A stretch of 64,000 nt of DNA from Lacibacter sediminis (GCF_014168535.1 NZ_CP060007.1:2108001-2172000); one strand, 5' to 3'; counted from the first letter of the stretch, positions 25,870 through 34,865 are shown. Numbers and translations: made by a program. The notes: generated from the letters alone by a model not told the origin.

Positions 25870-27618
25870 TTATTTGATAACAGATTGTAACACTTCTTTC
25901 ACCCGCTTCAAATCATCCACACGTTTCATGTACAACTGTTCTGCTTCCTGTAAACTTACTATTTGAAATTGAATTTTATCACCCGGTTTCTTTTGCGCCA
26001 GTAAAGAAAGATCAACGGAACAAACCTGTGCAATGCGTGGGTAACCGCCAACAGTTTGTGCATCGGCCATAAGAATGATCATTTCTCCTGACGGCGTTAA
26101 TTGAATGCTTCCTTGGGTTACAGGTGAAGAGATGATCTCACAAGCCCTGCCGGGCTTCAAGATCTTTTCATTTAATCTGTAACCCATACGGCTGCTTTGC
26201 GGACCGATGGTAAAAGAAGTTTGTGAAAATAGTTGTGCTGATGTATCGTCAAGATAATTCCATTCAACTCCCGGTAAAACACGAATGCGGTTGCTTGTAG
26301 TTGTTGGCAGTTCATGATTGATCTCAACTAAAGCACCAGCCTTTAAAACTTTCAACAGTCGTTGCTGTAAAATAGTTAGTTCATTGTGTTGCATCAACAC
26401 ATCCTCTTTCCGTAATGCTCTGCCTTGATAGCCACCGGCTTTTACCAACAGATCAGTTGAGTAGCTATTCAGAAATTGTTCTGCTTCAAACCCTCCAGCC
26501 ACGGCCATGTATAAACGAAAGCCGGGTAATTGTTGTTTACATTCAACGCTTGTACCTGCCGGAATAAATAGTGGTTGATTGATCGGCAATAACGTTTCCT
26601 GTAATTGCGGTTGCAAACCACCGCCTGTAAACGCAAGGAGCGTGTCCCGTATAAAACGAAAACGATGCGGCGATTGGGTGATCTCTAAAACAGCAGCCGT
26701 TGTTTCATTACCAATAAGTGTATTGGCAAGTTGTGCTGCATGCACATCCATTGCGCCGCCTTTACTCACACCAAACTGAAGATAATTTGAACGGCCTGTA
26801 TCCTGCAGCGTGGTTAAGAAACCGCATTGTTCAATATGTAGAATTTGCTTTTTCTCGTCAGACGCCTTCGTCGGACGATTGATGACGTTTTGCGTATCCC
26901 GTCCGACGAAAGAGTCTGACGTATCGTACTTTTCAAATTCATCTTTTGTAATTGATTTAAATTTTACTTCATCACCTGCTTTTAATAAGAATGGATTTGA
27001 ACGGTTACGATCAAATAACAGCAGGGGAGTACGACCGATAATATTCCAGCCGCCCGGTGTCGCAAATGGATAAATGCCTGTCTGATTGCCTGCAACAGCT
27101 ACAGAGCCCGGTTCTACTTTTAATCGGGGTTGAATTTTACGTTGTGTAAAAATGCGCTCATCAACAGTGCCCATATAAGGAAATCCCGGCGTAAAGCCGA
27201 TCATGAATACTTTGTATGTTTTGCCTGAATGAATAGTAATTAGCTCTTCAACTGATAAATTCAAGCTTTCAGCACTTGCAGTAAGATCAGGTGCAAGGTG
27301 ATGATCATAGCAAACAGGTAATTCAACTAATGTTCCTGTCGGAGTAATTTGTTCTGCGAAATCTGGTTCTAATAACTGTTGTAATGTTTGCAGAACAGTT
27401 TCTGTAACTGTTTCATTCTTTTTCTCAACTTCAACCGGATTGTAATAAACGGAAAGAGAAGTATAGGCAGGTACTGTTTCCACAAAACCCGGGAACGGGT
27501 TTGCTTCAATTACAGCTTTAGCCTTCATTACATGTGCATGTACTTCTTCATGAATCACATCTCCAAATGAAATGAGCAGCGATGATTCATTGACTGGTAT
27601 AAACCTGAAGTGTTGCAT
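25870..27618 (-). CDS. 5-oxoprolinase subunits B and C fused
   Basis: 582 residues from the ATG at 27616-27618 (a TTG one codon earlier is less likely). The PxpB domain (KipI-like, about residues 1-230) has GFTPGFPYMGTV and the nucleotide-binding-like YPFATPGGWNIIGRTP. The PxpC domain (KipA/biotin-dependent carboxyltransferase-like, about 257-582) begins QCGFLTTLQDTGRSNYLQFG and ends before a helical tail. Together with PxpA they hydrolyse 5-oxoproline. The two domains are joined by a linker of about 25 residues that is entirely encoded by an inverted-repeat element (26856-26921), an odd origin for a fusion. Codon use around the linker differs (CG-rich). Confidence 0.92.
   Translation of the reverse strand: MQHFRFIPVNESSLLISFGDVIHEEVHAHVMKAKAVIEANPFPGFVETVPAYTSLSVYYNPVEVEKKNETVTETVLQTLQQLLEPDFAEQITPTGTLVELPVCYDHHLAPDLTASAESLNLSVEELITIHSGKTYKVFMIGFTPGFPYMGTVDERIFTQRKIQPRLKVEPGSVAVAGNQTGIYPFATPGGWNIIGRTPLLLFDRNRSNPFLLKAGDEVKFKSITKDEFEKYDTSDSFVGRDTQNVINRPTKASDEKKQILHIEQCGFLTTLQDTGRSNYLQFGVSKGGAMDVHAAQLANTLIGNETTAAVLEITQSPHRFRFIRDTLLAFTGGGLQPQLQETLLPINQPLFIPAGTSVECKQQLPGFRLYMAVAGGFEAEQFLNSYSTDLLVKAGGYQGRALRKEDVLMQHNELTILQQRLLKVLKAGALVEINHELPTTTSNRIRVLPGVEWNYLDDTSAQLFSQTSFTIGPQSSRMGYRLNEKILKPGRACEIISSPVTQGSIQLTPSGEMIILMADAQTVGGYPRIAQVCSVDLSLLAQKKPGDKIQFQIVSLQEAEQLYMKRVDDLKRVKEVLQSVIK
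26856..26921. repeat. REP-like inverted repeat inside the pxpBC linker
   Basis: Left arm 26856-26877 (CGTCAGAC-GCC-TTCGTCGGACG) and right arm 26900-26921 are 22-base inverted copies with only three mismatches, separated by a 22-base centre. Total 66 bp, a multiple of three, so the frame is kept. The translated product (SDSFVGRDTQNVI... to ...KASDE) has no counterpart in PxpB or PxpC families. Looks like a REP/REPIN-type palindrome inserted at the domain boundary. Confidence 0.8.
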
Positions 27619-27644
27619 CAAATATGAAAATACGAACTAAATAA

Positions 27645-27670
27645 AAACGCCCCTGATAAAAGGAGCGTTT
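27645..27670 (-). terminator. terminator after pyk
   Basis: Minus-strand hairpin AAACGC-T-CCT / AGG-G-GCGTTT around a six-base loop, ending in TTTTTATTT. It lies between the pyk stop (27696) and the pxpBC start, closing the glycolysis unit. Confidence 0.75.
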
Positions 27671-27695
27671 CAGTTTATTTGATTTGTTGAAGATT

Positions 27696-29192
27696 TTAGT
27701 CAACAACAGTAAGCTTGATAAGATTGGTTGGCAGATGAAGATGAACAGGCGTACTACCAGTATTCACTACAATATCACCAGGGTTTACAAATCCTCTTTC
27801 TTTCAGAATGTTGATCTGGTCGTTGATGATATCATCTACACTGATCTCTTCTGAATAGTAAAATGCACGAACACCCCAGCTAAGACTCAACTGATTGACC
27901 AATGTGCGTTCTTTTGTAAAGATGAACAATGGCGCTTTCGGACGGAAGCTGCTCAACATAAAACCAGTGTAGCCACTTTGTGTCATACCAATTAAAGCCT
28001 TTGCATTAACGTCTTTTGCAATTTCGCAGGCATTATAACAGATCGCATCACTCAGGAAAGAAGGAGAGTGCGGTTGCGGTTTCAAATCTTCTTCACGATC
28101 GTAACGGTAGTAAGAACTGCTTTCAACTTCTTCAATAATTTTCACCATTGTCTCAACTACTAAAGAAGGATGATTACCTGTTGCAGTTTCACCGCTCAAC
28201 ATTACCGCATCTGCGCCTTCAAGTACAGCATTGGCAACGTCGGTGATCTCACTACGATTTGGTTTTACACGGTCGATCATACTTTCCATCATCTGTGTAG
28301 CAACGATCACCGGTTTTGCACGGTGAATACATTTGCGGATGATGTCTTTCTGGATCAATGGAACCTGTTCAACCGGAAGTTCAACACCAAGATCGCCACG
28401 AGCGATCATGATACCATCACTTTCGATAATGATGTCACGGATATTTGCAACAGCTTCAGGCTTTTCAATTTTTGCAATGATCTTGCTCTTGCTTTTGCGC
28501 TCATCGAGTTTATTACGCAGGATGATGATATCTTTTACATTACGTACAAATGAAAGTGCTACCCAATCCAATTCCTGGTCAATGATGAATTCAAGATCAG
28601 CAAGGTCTTTATCTGTTAATGCCGGTAAAGAAATTTTTGTATCGGGTAAGTTGATCCCTTTTTTTGAAGATAACTTTCCACCCAATGTAACCTGCACCTG
28701 CACATCTTTTTCACGGGTAATGCCCACCACTCTCACTTCAAGTTTACCATCGTCAATTAAGATGATGTTGCCTGGTTTTACGTCTTTATGTAAGTCGGGG
28801 TAAGAAACGTAAATACGCTCTTTTGTGCCAATAAGTTTTTCGTTCGTGAAAGTGAGGATATCGCCTTCGGCCACTTCAATACCACCGTTCTCCATTTCAC
28901 CTACACGGAGTTTGGGGCCTTGCAGATCACCAAGGATGGCAATATTGTAAGGCTCATTCTTATTGATGTTGCGGATGTGCTCAATGATCTGTGCTTTGTC
29001 TTCATGCGCACCATGCGAAAAATTAAGACGGAAAACATTTACACCCGATCTTACCAGCTCCAATAGTTTATCGTATGTATCACATGCAGGTCCAACTGTA
29101 GCAACAATTTTTGTGCGATGGCTGCTCATGTGTCGTTTACCTGCTTCTTTATCCATTTCTGTATGTAAATATTTTGCAACGTTCTTCGACAT
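27696..29192 (-). CDS. pyk: pyruvate kinase
   Basis: 498 residues. Transfers phosphate from phosphoenolpyruvate to ADP, the last step of glycolysis. The barrel starts HRTKIVATVGPACDTYDKL; the catalytic and metal site lie in IIAKIEKPEAV and IMIARGDLGVELP; MLSGETATGNHP and the C-terminal regulatory domain follow. The first 21 residues are an unusual extension; the in-frame Met at 29129 (MSSHRTK) is the family-typical start, so the true N-terminus may be there. Downstream of pfkA with an 83-base gap, so probably co-transcribed. Confidence 0.95.
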   Translation of the reverse strand: MSKNVAKYLHTEMDKEAGKRHMSSHRTKIVATVGPACDTYDKLLELVRSGVNVFRLNFSHGAHEDKAQIIEHIRNINKNEPYNIAILGDLQGPKLRVGEMENGGIEVAEGDILTFTNEKLIGTKERIYVSYPDLHKDVKPGNIILIDDGKLEVRVVGITREKDVQVQVTLGGKLSSKKGINLPDTKISLPALTDKDLADLEFIIDQELDWVALSFVRNVKDIIILRNKLDERKSKSKIIAKIEKPEAVANIRDIIIESDGIMIARGDLGVELPVEQVPLIQKDIIRKCIHRAKPVIVATQMMESMIDRVKPNRSEITDVANAVLEGADAVMLSGETATGNHPSLVVETMVKIIEEVESSSYYRYDREEDLKPQPHSPSFLSDAICYNACEIAKDVNAKALIGMTQSGYTGFMLSSFRPKAPLFIFTKERTLVNQLSLSWGVRAFYYSEEISVDDIINDQINILKERGFVNPGDIVVNTGSTPVHLHLPTNLIKLTVVD

Positions 29193-29275
29193 AGTCTGAA
29201 AGTTTGTATGGTTTATTTAATCGTTATGCATTTGGCTAAACAGCCTTTTCCAATCGTAAAGAATGAGATCCGCTT

Positions 29276-30259
29276 TTAACTCGCAAGAATCTTCACGATC
29301 TTCATCCACTCATCACTGATGCGCTGTTTTGCTTTTACAGCTTTATCAAGTGGTGTATAGTGAAGTTTATTATTCATAATACCGATCATCGTATTGTGCT
29401 TCCCTTCAATTAATGAATCAACCGCTGCATAACCAAGACGACTTGCAATTAAACGGTCGAGACAGGTTGGAGAACCTCCACGTTGAATATGGCCAAGTAT
29501 ACAAACCCTTGTATCAAGATGAGGCAGACGTTTTTTAATAATAGCTGCAACTTCGTTGCCGCCACCGGTTTCATCGCCTTCGGCCACCACAATCATGTTC
29601 ACCAGTTTTTTACGCCGCTCTTTCTCTTCAAGCGAGTCAACAACCAGTTCAAGATCGGTTTTTGTTTCGGGGATGAGAATGTGCTCAGCACCTGTGGCAA
29701 TACCACTGTGCAACGCAATATAACCTGCATCACGACCCATCACTTCAATAATAAAAAGACGGTCATGCGCATCGGCTGTATCACGTATCTTATCAATTGC
29801 TTCAATCGCAGTGTTTACCGCTGTATCAAAACCAATGGTAAAATCACTGCCGGCAATATCTTTATCAATTGTACCGGGTAAACCGATGCAAGGAATGTCG
29901 AATTCGTTTGAGAATTTTTGTGCACCACGAAAACTACCATCACCACCAATGATCACTAAACCATCGATGCCATGTTTCTTTAAATTTTCGTAAGCTCTCT
30001 TTCGGCCTTCGGGCTCAAAAAAATCTTTACTTCTTGCTGTCTTGAGAATGGTGCCGCCACGTTGAATAATATTTGCAACACTGCGGCTGTGCATGGGCAC
30101 AATATCGTCATCGATCATACCCTGGTATCCACGCATGATACCAAACACTTCCATATTATGATAGAGACCGGTACGTACAACTGCACGGATGGCTGCGTTC
30201 ATGCCCGGAGCATCGCCACCTGAAGTTAAAACGCCAATCTTTGTAACTTTTTTGCTCAT
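29276..30259 (-). CDS. pfkA: ATP-dependent 6-phosphofructokinase
   Basis: 327 residues. Phosphorylates fructose 6-phosphate to the 1,6-bisphosphate, the committing step of glycolysis. Visible: TSGGDAPGMNAAIRA (ATP), GGDGSFRGAQK and LPGTIDKDIAGSDFTIGFDTA (catalytic Asp). Glycines at both positions that distinguish ATP- from PPi-dependent enzymes (GGDG and PGTID) point to ATP. The Asn usual between the two Asp of TIDND is Lys here. First gene of a pfkA-pyk unit on the minus strand. Confidence 0.96.
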   Translation of the reverse strand: MSKKVTKIGVLTSGGDAPGMNAAIRAVVRTGLYHNMEVFGIMRGYQGMIDDDIVPMHSRSVANIIQRGGTILKTARSKDFFEPEGRKRAYENLKKHGIDGLVIIGGDGSFRGAQKFSNEFDIPCIGLPGTIDKDIAGSDFTIGFDTAVNTAIEAIDKIRDTADAHDRLFIIEVMGRDAGYIALHSGIATGAEHILIPETKTDLELVVDSLEEKERRKKLVNMIVVAEGDETGGGNEVAAIIKKRLPHLDTRVCILGHIQRGGSPTCLDRLIASRLGYAAVDSLIEGKHNTMIGIMNNKLHYTPLDKAVKAKQRISDEWMKIVKILAS

Positions 30260-30598
30260 TATAAATCAAATTAGTAGAATGCAGGTATTGATCAATGGTT
30301 GTATCGGTTTACAGATGGTTCCGATTTTTGAAGAGCCAAAAATAAGGAAATGCAATGATAACGCTTGTTCGCTGCTTGTTTTCAAACGTTTGCAGCACAA
30401 TTCATTAATGTACAAAGTCAAAAGCAGTAAGGGTTTGCGGGATTTTTTGTGGAAACAGGTTTTTTTCAAAATAGCTGTTCTTTAAAAGCATTTCATATAT
30501 TCAATCAACGAATGCCCAAATTCCGAACTTCTTTTATAGCACCCGAAAAGACTTTCATGGGCATTAAACCGGCTAATGAAACAACTAATCCATAAAGC
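30260..30598. other. intergenic region, divergent promoters
   Basis: 339 bp between the divergent pfkA and SDR genes. It contains a minus-strand TAnnTTTG-type box (30337-30344) and no convincing coding sequence; a 98-codon open frame here overlaps pfkA and has no protein-like features. No repeat or RNA gene was recognised. Confidence 0.6.
30337..30344 (-). promoter_or_regulatory. possible -7 box for pfkA-pyk
   Basis: Reads TATTTTTG on the minus strand, matching TAnnTTTG, about 78 bases before the pfkA ATG. The -33 element is not clear. Confidence 0.4.
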
Positions 30599-31495
30599 AT
30601 GAAAGTGTTTGTAACAGGAGCCAACGGACTTTTAGGTCAGCATCTTATTCGTCAATTGGTCGACGAAGGAAAGTTTGTGATCCACGCCACCGGAAAAGGG
30701 CCGAGCCGTTTATCTTACGGTGAAAAAAACGGGGTTATCTATCACCAACTCGATATTACTGATCATAAAAGAACACAGGCACTTGTTGAAAAAGTTTCGC
30801 CACATATTTTAATTCATGCGGCTGCTCTTACGCAGCCCAACGATTGCCATGCTGATAAAACTGCCTGCTGGAAAGTAAATGTTGCTGCCACGAGGACATT
30901 GTTACGGGCAGCCAAAAAAACACGTTCCTATTTTATTTACGTGAGTACAGATTTTGTGTTTGATGGAAAAGATGGCCCTTATGATGAAGGAGCATCGCCT
31001 AATCCCATTAATGATTATGGACAAAGTAAATTGCTGGCTGAAGAAATGGTGGAGATGAGTGGTTTGCATTGGGCCATTGTAAGAACAGTATTGTTGTATG
31101 GTGGTAAAATCCCGGGTGGCCGACCAAATTTTATTCAATGGGTGAAAGATAACCTCAGTGCCGGGAAAAAGATAAAAGTGGTGGATGATCAGTTTCGTAC
31201 ACCCACTTATGTAGAAGATTTAGCGAAAGGAATTATTTTGGTGTTGATGAAACATGCAAAAGGTGTGTTTCATATTTCAGGTCGGGAGATGTGTACGCCT
31301 TATCAATTAGCCGTAACAGTGGCTGATATTTTACAACTGGATTCCGGATCCATTGAACGGGTTACAGCAGAAACGTTTCAGGAACCTGCGAAGCGTCCGC
31401 CTAAAACCGGTTTCATTATTACCAAGGCGGTAAAAGAACTTGGATATGTGCCGGTGAAACTGGAAGATGGATTGCGAAGGGTGTTTGGTGTTTGA
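30599..31495 (+). CDS. SDR-family NAD(P)-dependent reductase, RmlD-like
   Basis: 298 residues of the extended short-chain dehydrogenase fold. Nucleotide-binding TGANGLLGQHL at the N-terminus, active-site Tyr-Lys in NDYGQSKLLAEE (about 140-146), catalytic Thr/Ser region YVSTDFVFDG. Closest to dTDP-4-dehydrorhamnose reductases (RmlD), but no other rhamnose genes are nearby, so the substrate is uncertain. It stops 40 bases before the CHAD gene. Confidence 0.88.
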   Translation: MKVFVTGANGLLGQHLIRQLVDEGKFVIHATGKGPSRLSYGEKNGVIYHQLDITDHKRTQALVEKVSPHILIHAAALTQPNDCHADKTACWKVNVAATRTLLRAAKKTRSYFIYVSTDFVFDGKDGPYDEGASPNPINDYGQSKLLAEEMVEMSGLHWAIVRTVLLYGGKIPGGRPNFIQWVKDNLSAGKKIKVVDDQFRTPTYVEDLAKGIILVLMKHAKGVFHISGREMCTPYQLAVTVADILQLDSGSIERVTAETFQEPAKRPPKTGFIITKAVKELGYVPVKLEDGLRRVFGV

Positions 31496-31535
31496 TGGAA
31501 TGATTTTGGTTACGTATCTCCCACAAAAATATTGT

Positions 31536-32330
31536 ATGAACCAGCTGAAGGAATATGCCGATAAGCAGTTGCAAACTGCAATCCAGCTGCTGGAAACGTT
31601 TACACCGGGTGCTGATGAAGAGATTATTCATCAGTTACGGGTAAGCCTGAAAAAAATAAAGGCATTACGTCTTTTTATTTCCACACTTCATCCTGCAAAA
31701 GCAAAACAGATTCGTAAAAAAGTACAACTCATTTTTCGTGCAGCCGGTTCCATTCGTGAAGCACAACTGCAGTTACAGTGGCTGAAGAAAAAACGATATC
31801 TGCATTTGATAGAGGCTGCTTCGCTTGCGAAGCGAATTACTGAGGACGAAGAATTGTTTCTGCAGCAAAAAGAATCATTTCTAACATTGCTTACATCGAT
31901 TCGTGAAGATGTGCTGAAGCAAATTCATAAAGTAAAATCGACTGCTGTAACACACTATGCTGTAAAATTGAAAGCAGCGTTACATGAGCAGGTGAAGCAT
32001 GTTGTAAAAAATGATTGGCATGAATTGCGAAAGCTGAGTAAGCAATTGTTATATGCTTATCAGTGGATTAGTGAGCACGATAAGTTAAAAGTAATGACGG
32101 TGCTTTCATATCACAGCATTGATCAATTGCAGGAGGAGATCGGCATATGGCATGATCTGGTAGATATGCAACAATGGTTACTTGACGAACAATTTTTCCT
32201 CAGCAGTGATGTATCTGTAAAGCAACAGGATAAGAAAGCATCTGAACAATTAGATAAGAGTCTTTTATTGCAGGAACAGGCAGTGTTGCGGCAATTGCTG
32301 GTCATAAAAAAGCCGGCCAACCAAAAGTAA
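31536..32330 (+). CDS. CHAD domain protein
   Basis: 264 residues, all helical, rich in His, Lys and Arg. Conserved histidine segments such as EEIIHQLRVSLKKIKALRLF near the N-terminus and DWHELRKLSKQLLYAYQWI define the CHAD fold, which binds polyphosphate through basic surfaces. The usual neighbour CYTH/triphosphatase is absent here. The ATG at 31536 is preferred: earlier frames overlap the SDR gene end. Its stop lies in the loop of a terminator shared with the convergent ctlX gene. Confidence 0.85.
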   Translation: MNQLKEYADKQLQTAIQLLETFTPGADEEIIHQLRVSLKKIKALRLFISTLHPAKAKQIRKKVQLIFRAAGSIREAQLQLQWLKKKRYLHLIEAASLAKRITEDEELFLQQKESFLTLLTSIREDVLKQIHKVKSTAVTHYAVKLKAALHEQVKHVVKNDWHELRKLSKQLLYAYQWISEHDKLKVMTVLSYHSIDQLQEEIGIWHDLVDMQQWLLDEQFFLSSDVSVKQQDKKASEQLDKSLLLQEQAVLRQLLVIKKPANQK

Positions 32331-32341
32331 TTGACCGGCTT
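32310..32341. terminator. bidirectional terminator between CHAD and ctlX
   Basis: AAGCCGG (32310-32316) pairs with CCGGCTT (32335-32341), plus three inner pairs around one C/A mismatch. Flanked by A-run and TTA. The CHAD stop codon lies inside it. Convergent arrangement fits a shared terminator. Confidence 0.7.
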
Positions 32342-32357
32342 ATGCGTAAATTTTCAA

Positions 32358-33272
32358 TTATTTTTTCAAAGGGAGAAACACTTCCGCCATCATACACCTT
32401 GCACTACCGCCGCCGTTTGTTTCAATGGTAGTAAGATCAGAATGAATGATGGGGTTATAGCTTTCCAATTCCTGTATTTGGCGATCTGTTAATGCATTGT
32501 AGGCTTGGTTGCTCATCACTAAATAACGTTGACCTGTTTTGTTTTCAACCTGCAACATATTGCCGGCAAATCGATTCATTTGTTTGTAAGAAATTTCGAT
32601 AATCTTTTTGCCGCTGTCGTTAAGTGTGTCGAAAACATTGTCACGCTCTGCTGCATCACGAATACTGTCTAAACAGATCACTACATATTGATCGGCCACA
32701 CACATCATCACATTTGTGTGATAAATTTCGCCGCCCTTTTCATCCACACTGTAAAAACTGCAAGGCGTATAGTTCATCTTGCTGCACCATTCTTCAAATA
32801 CAGTTTTATCTGTGCGTGGTGAAAGACAGGCGTATGCAATTTTTTTATCTCTGTCTAATACCATGCTGCCGGTACCTTCTAAAAAATGATCTTCTTTTTC
32901 TTTTGAAGTAAAATCTATTTGTTTCTTCACTTCAAACTTTGCAGCGATGGTATCGAGTACATGTTGTTTGCGTTCGGCCCTTCTGTTAACAGCATACATT
33001 GGGTAGAGCACAATGCTGCCATCCTGGTGAAAGCTGATCCAATTGTTGGGGAAGATGCTGTCGGGTGTATGTGGTTGCGGCGTGTCCTGTACTACTGTAA
33101 CATCAACACCGGCAGCAGTCAATTTTTGTACAAAGCCATCAAACTCTGCTTCCGCTTTCTGTTGGGCATTCTCATTGCTGCCTTCCTGCTGAAATGCATT
33201 GTTCACTGCTGTTTCAGCATTGAAATCAAAGGCTACGGGTTTTATCATTAATAAATGCGATGTTGTTTGCAT
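32358..33272 (-). CDS. ctlX: citrulline hydrolase, CtlX-type amidinotransferase fold
   Basis: 304 residues from the ATG at 33270-33272. The guanidine-group fold shows FPNNWISFHQDG, LEGTGSMVLDR, YHTNVMMCVAD and the Cys-bearing GGGSARCMMAEVFL near the C-terminus, as in CtlX proteins that convert citrulline to ornithine. It is the downstream partner of an arginine deiminase-family gene on the same strand, giving a plausible two-step arginine to ornithine route without carbamoyl phosphate. Assignment from motif and neighbour; activity not shown. Confidence 0.82.
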   Translation of the reverse strand: MQTTSHLLMIKPVAFDFNAETAVNNAFQQEGSNENAQQKAEAEFDGFVQKLTAAGVDVTVVQDTPQPHTPDSIFPNNWISFHQDGSIVLYPMYAVNRRAERKQHVLDTIAAKFEVKKQIDFTSKEKEDHFLEGTGSMVLDRDKKIAYACLSPRTDKTVFEEWCSKMNYTPCSFYSVDEKGGEIYHTNVMMCVADQYVVICLDSIRDAAERDNVFDTLNDSGKKIIEISYKQMNRFAGNMLQVENKTGQRYLVMSNQAYNALTDRQIQELESYNPIIHSDLTTIETNGGGSARCMMAEVFLPLKK

Positions 33273-33282
33273 TAAGAACAAT

Positions 33283-33314
33283 TTGAAAATTAGTTAATTT
33301 GAAAATTAGAAAAT
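33283..33314. repeat. 8-bp degenerate tandem repeat
   Basis: TTTGAAAA TTAGTTAA TTTGAAAA TTAGAAAA: four units following TTNGNNAA, period 8, between ctlX and the arginine deiminase gene. No coding or stem role seen. Confidence 0.6.
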
Positions 33315-33332
33315 GAATAATCGTATGCTTCG

Positions 33333-33353
33333 TTACTCATCATTCATCACTCA
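33333..33353. repeat. TCA-heptamer repeat at the arginine deiminase 3' end
   Basis: TTACTCA TCATTCA TCACTCA: TCA at 33337, 33344 and 33351, exactly seven apart. The last TCA is the stop codon (TGA on the minus strand) of the arginine deiminase-family gene. The complement is the NNNNTGA heptamer seen upstream of the same gene (35117-35144). Confidence 0.55.
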
Positions 33354-34865
33354 TAATTTGTCTCTAAGTAGAGGCATACTCATACAATGGCTGCCGCCTC
33401 TTGCTCTTGACAGTTCGGCACTTGGTAATAAGATCAATGTATTCTCTACAGTTTCAGGGTCTACACCATTTTCGAATTGCTCAAATGCTTCTTTAGTAGT
33501 GAGCACATTGAAGCCTGCTTCTTTAAAAGCATCTGCAGTTTTATCGTTACGGTCATAACCAATCACCACACCTTCTTTCAAGGCAACTACATTGCAACTG
33601 TCTGTCCATTGTTCACGCTCATCATGTGGAAACAGGTTGCCACCACTGTAAATAATTTTCACATCTTCTGGCTTGGCTCCAAAATCTTCAACACTTATTT
33701 GTCTCAGTAATGATTCAATGCCTGGAAGTTTTTTATGAATGCTGTAATCTTTTGTTTTAATGTACTGCTCGTTCGTTGGTTTTTGGAATTGAAGAATTTC
33801 TACCTGCTCCATTTCCAGTTGACGGGGATTATGTGACAGTTTGTTTACATAACTGTGCCGGCTGATATGTTCTGCCCGTAGAATCCGTTCAGAAAAACGA
33901 CCATACAATACCCAGACATTCCGTTTTACCTGTGTAAAGATGGTATCGATGTGCATCTGCGCACGGTTCTTTGGAATTTTTACCACTGAAATTTTTTCAA
34001 TACCCAGCTCAGGCTTGCTGAACAACGTATGCACCATTTCATTTACTGCACTGCTGCTGGTACGTATGCTGCAACCGATCACAAAATGTTTGGGATGGAT
34101 CATCATCACATCACCACCTTCAATGGTAATGATGCGGTGTTTGCGTTCTTCTTCTTCATACAAAAAGAAGTCGCTCTCTTCAATGATCTCCATTATTTTT
34201 TGCGGTTCATCTTTAAAGAAATAATAGAGCGATAAAAATTTGGTGAGCAGCGATTCCCTTCTTCTTGCAACAGTAGCCATGCGACTCAACAGAATATGAT
34301 CTTTCACCATGATGCCAATGTCACGTGTAAAGATGAAGTTGGGAATAGGAGGGAAGATGTATTGGTCTTCCTGCGTGCCCATTGCTTCGGCAGGTAAAAT
34401 ACCGGTGATAAAAATTTTTGCAAGTAATGCTGCGTCATTAATATTTTCCAATACCTGCTGTATGGCATAACTCGATTCTTCGTACGAGCAAATCGCAGAG
34501 ATCAAACGCAGTTTTACTTTTTCATCCTTAATGATCTCTGCAAGCAGTTGTTGTGTGTCGAGTACTTTATCGCTGTTGAAATATTCGTCTTTGCCGGGAA
34601 TGTAGCACCATGATTTTTTTTCTTCATCAGCAGTTTGCTGGTATTGATTGATGTAGTGAGCTTTTTCCTTGTCGAGAAAATACAGTAAGAGTTTTACATA
34701 GTGATTGTATTCTTTCTGCATTTTATTGAGGTGTACAATGTCATCGTACAGGTTATCGGCAAAGGTACCGGGGATGATCTTGCCAATGCCGCCGTCAGGA
34801 CTGTGAATAACTAATTTTCGTAATCGTCCTAGTTCGTTTTCAACGTAGTAATTATGTTGAGCCAT
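33351..34865 (-). CDS. arginine deiminase-family protein
   Basis: 504 residues, longer than the about 410 typical of ArcA. Catalytic motifs of arginine deiminases are present: IEGGDVMMIHP (Glu/Asp), MHIDTIFTQV (His-Asp) and the C-terminal nucleophile Cys in GGSHCMSMPL. The extra length is in the N-terminal third, including a helical stretch around YNHYVKLLLYFLDKEK. Expected to hydrolyse arginine to citrulline and ammonia; CtlX, encoded next, would continue to ornithine. Upstream is a 458-bp gap with no clear promoter. Confidence 0.85.
   Translation of the reverse strand: MAQHNYYVENELGRLRKLVIHSPDGGIGKIIPGTFADNLYDDIVHLNKMQKEYNHYVKLLLYFLDKEKAHYINQYQQTADEEKKSWCYIPGKDEYFNSDKVLDTQQLLAEIIKDEKVKLRLISAICSYEESSYAIQQVLENINDAALLAKIFITGILPAEAMGTQEDQYIFPPIPNFIFTRDIGIMVKDHILLSRMATVARRRESLLTKFLSLYYFFKDEPQKIMEIIEESDFFLYEEEERKHRIITIEGGDVMMIHPKHFVIGCSIRTSSSAVNEMVHTLFSKPELGIEKISVVKIPKNRAQMHIDTIFTQVKRNVWVLYGRFSERILRAEHISRHSYVNKLSHNPRQLEMEQVEILQFQKPTNEQYIKTKDYSIHKKLPGIESLLRQISVEDFGAKPEDVKIIYSGGNLFPHDEREQWTDSCNVVALKEGVVIGYDRNDKTADAFKEAGFNVLTTKEAFEQFENGVDPETVENTLILLPSAELSRARGGSHCMSMPLLRDKL

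Noticed and set aside
29276..30259. PPi-dependent phosphofructokinase
   Set aside because: Glycines at both diagnostic positions (GGDG and PGTID) fit the ATP-dependent class.
30189..30485. 98-codon plus-strand frame across the pfkA start
   Set aside because: Overlaps the 5' end of pfkA on the opposite strand and the promoter region, with no protein features.
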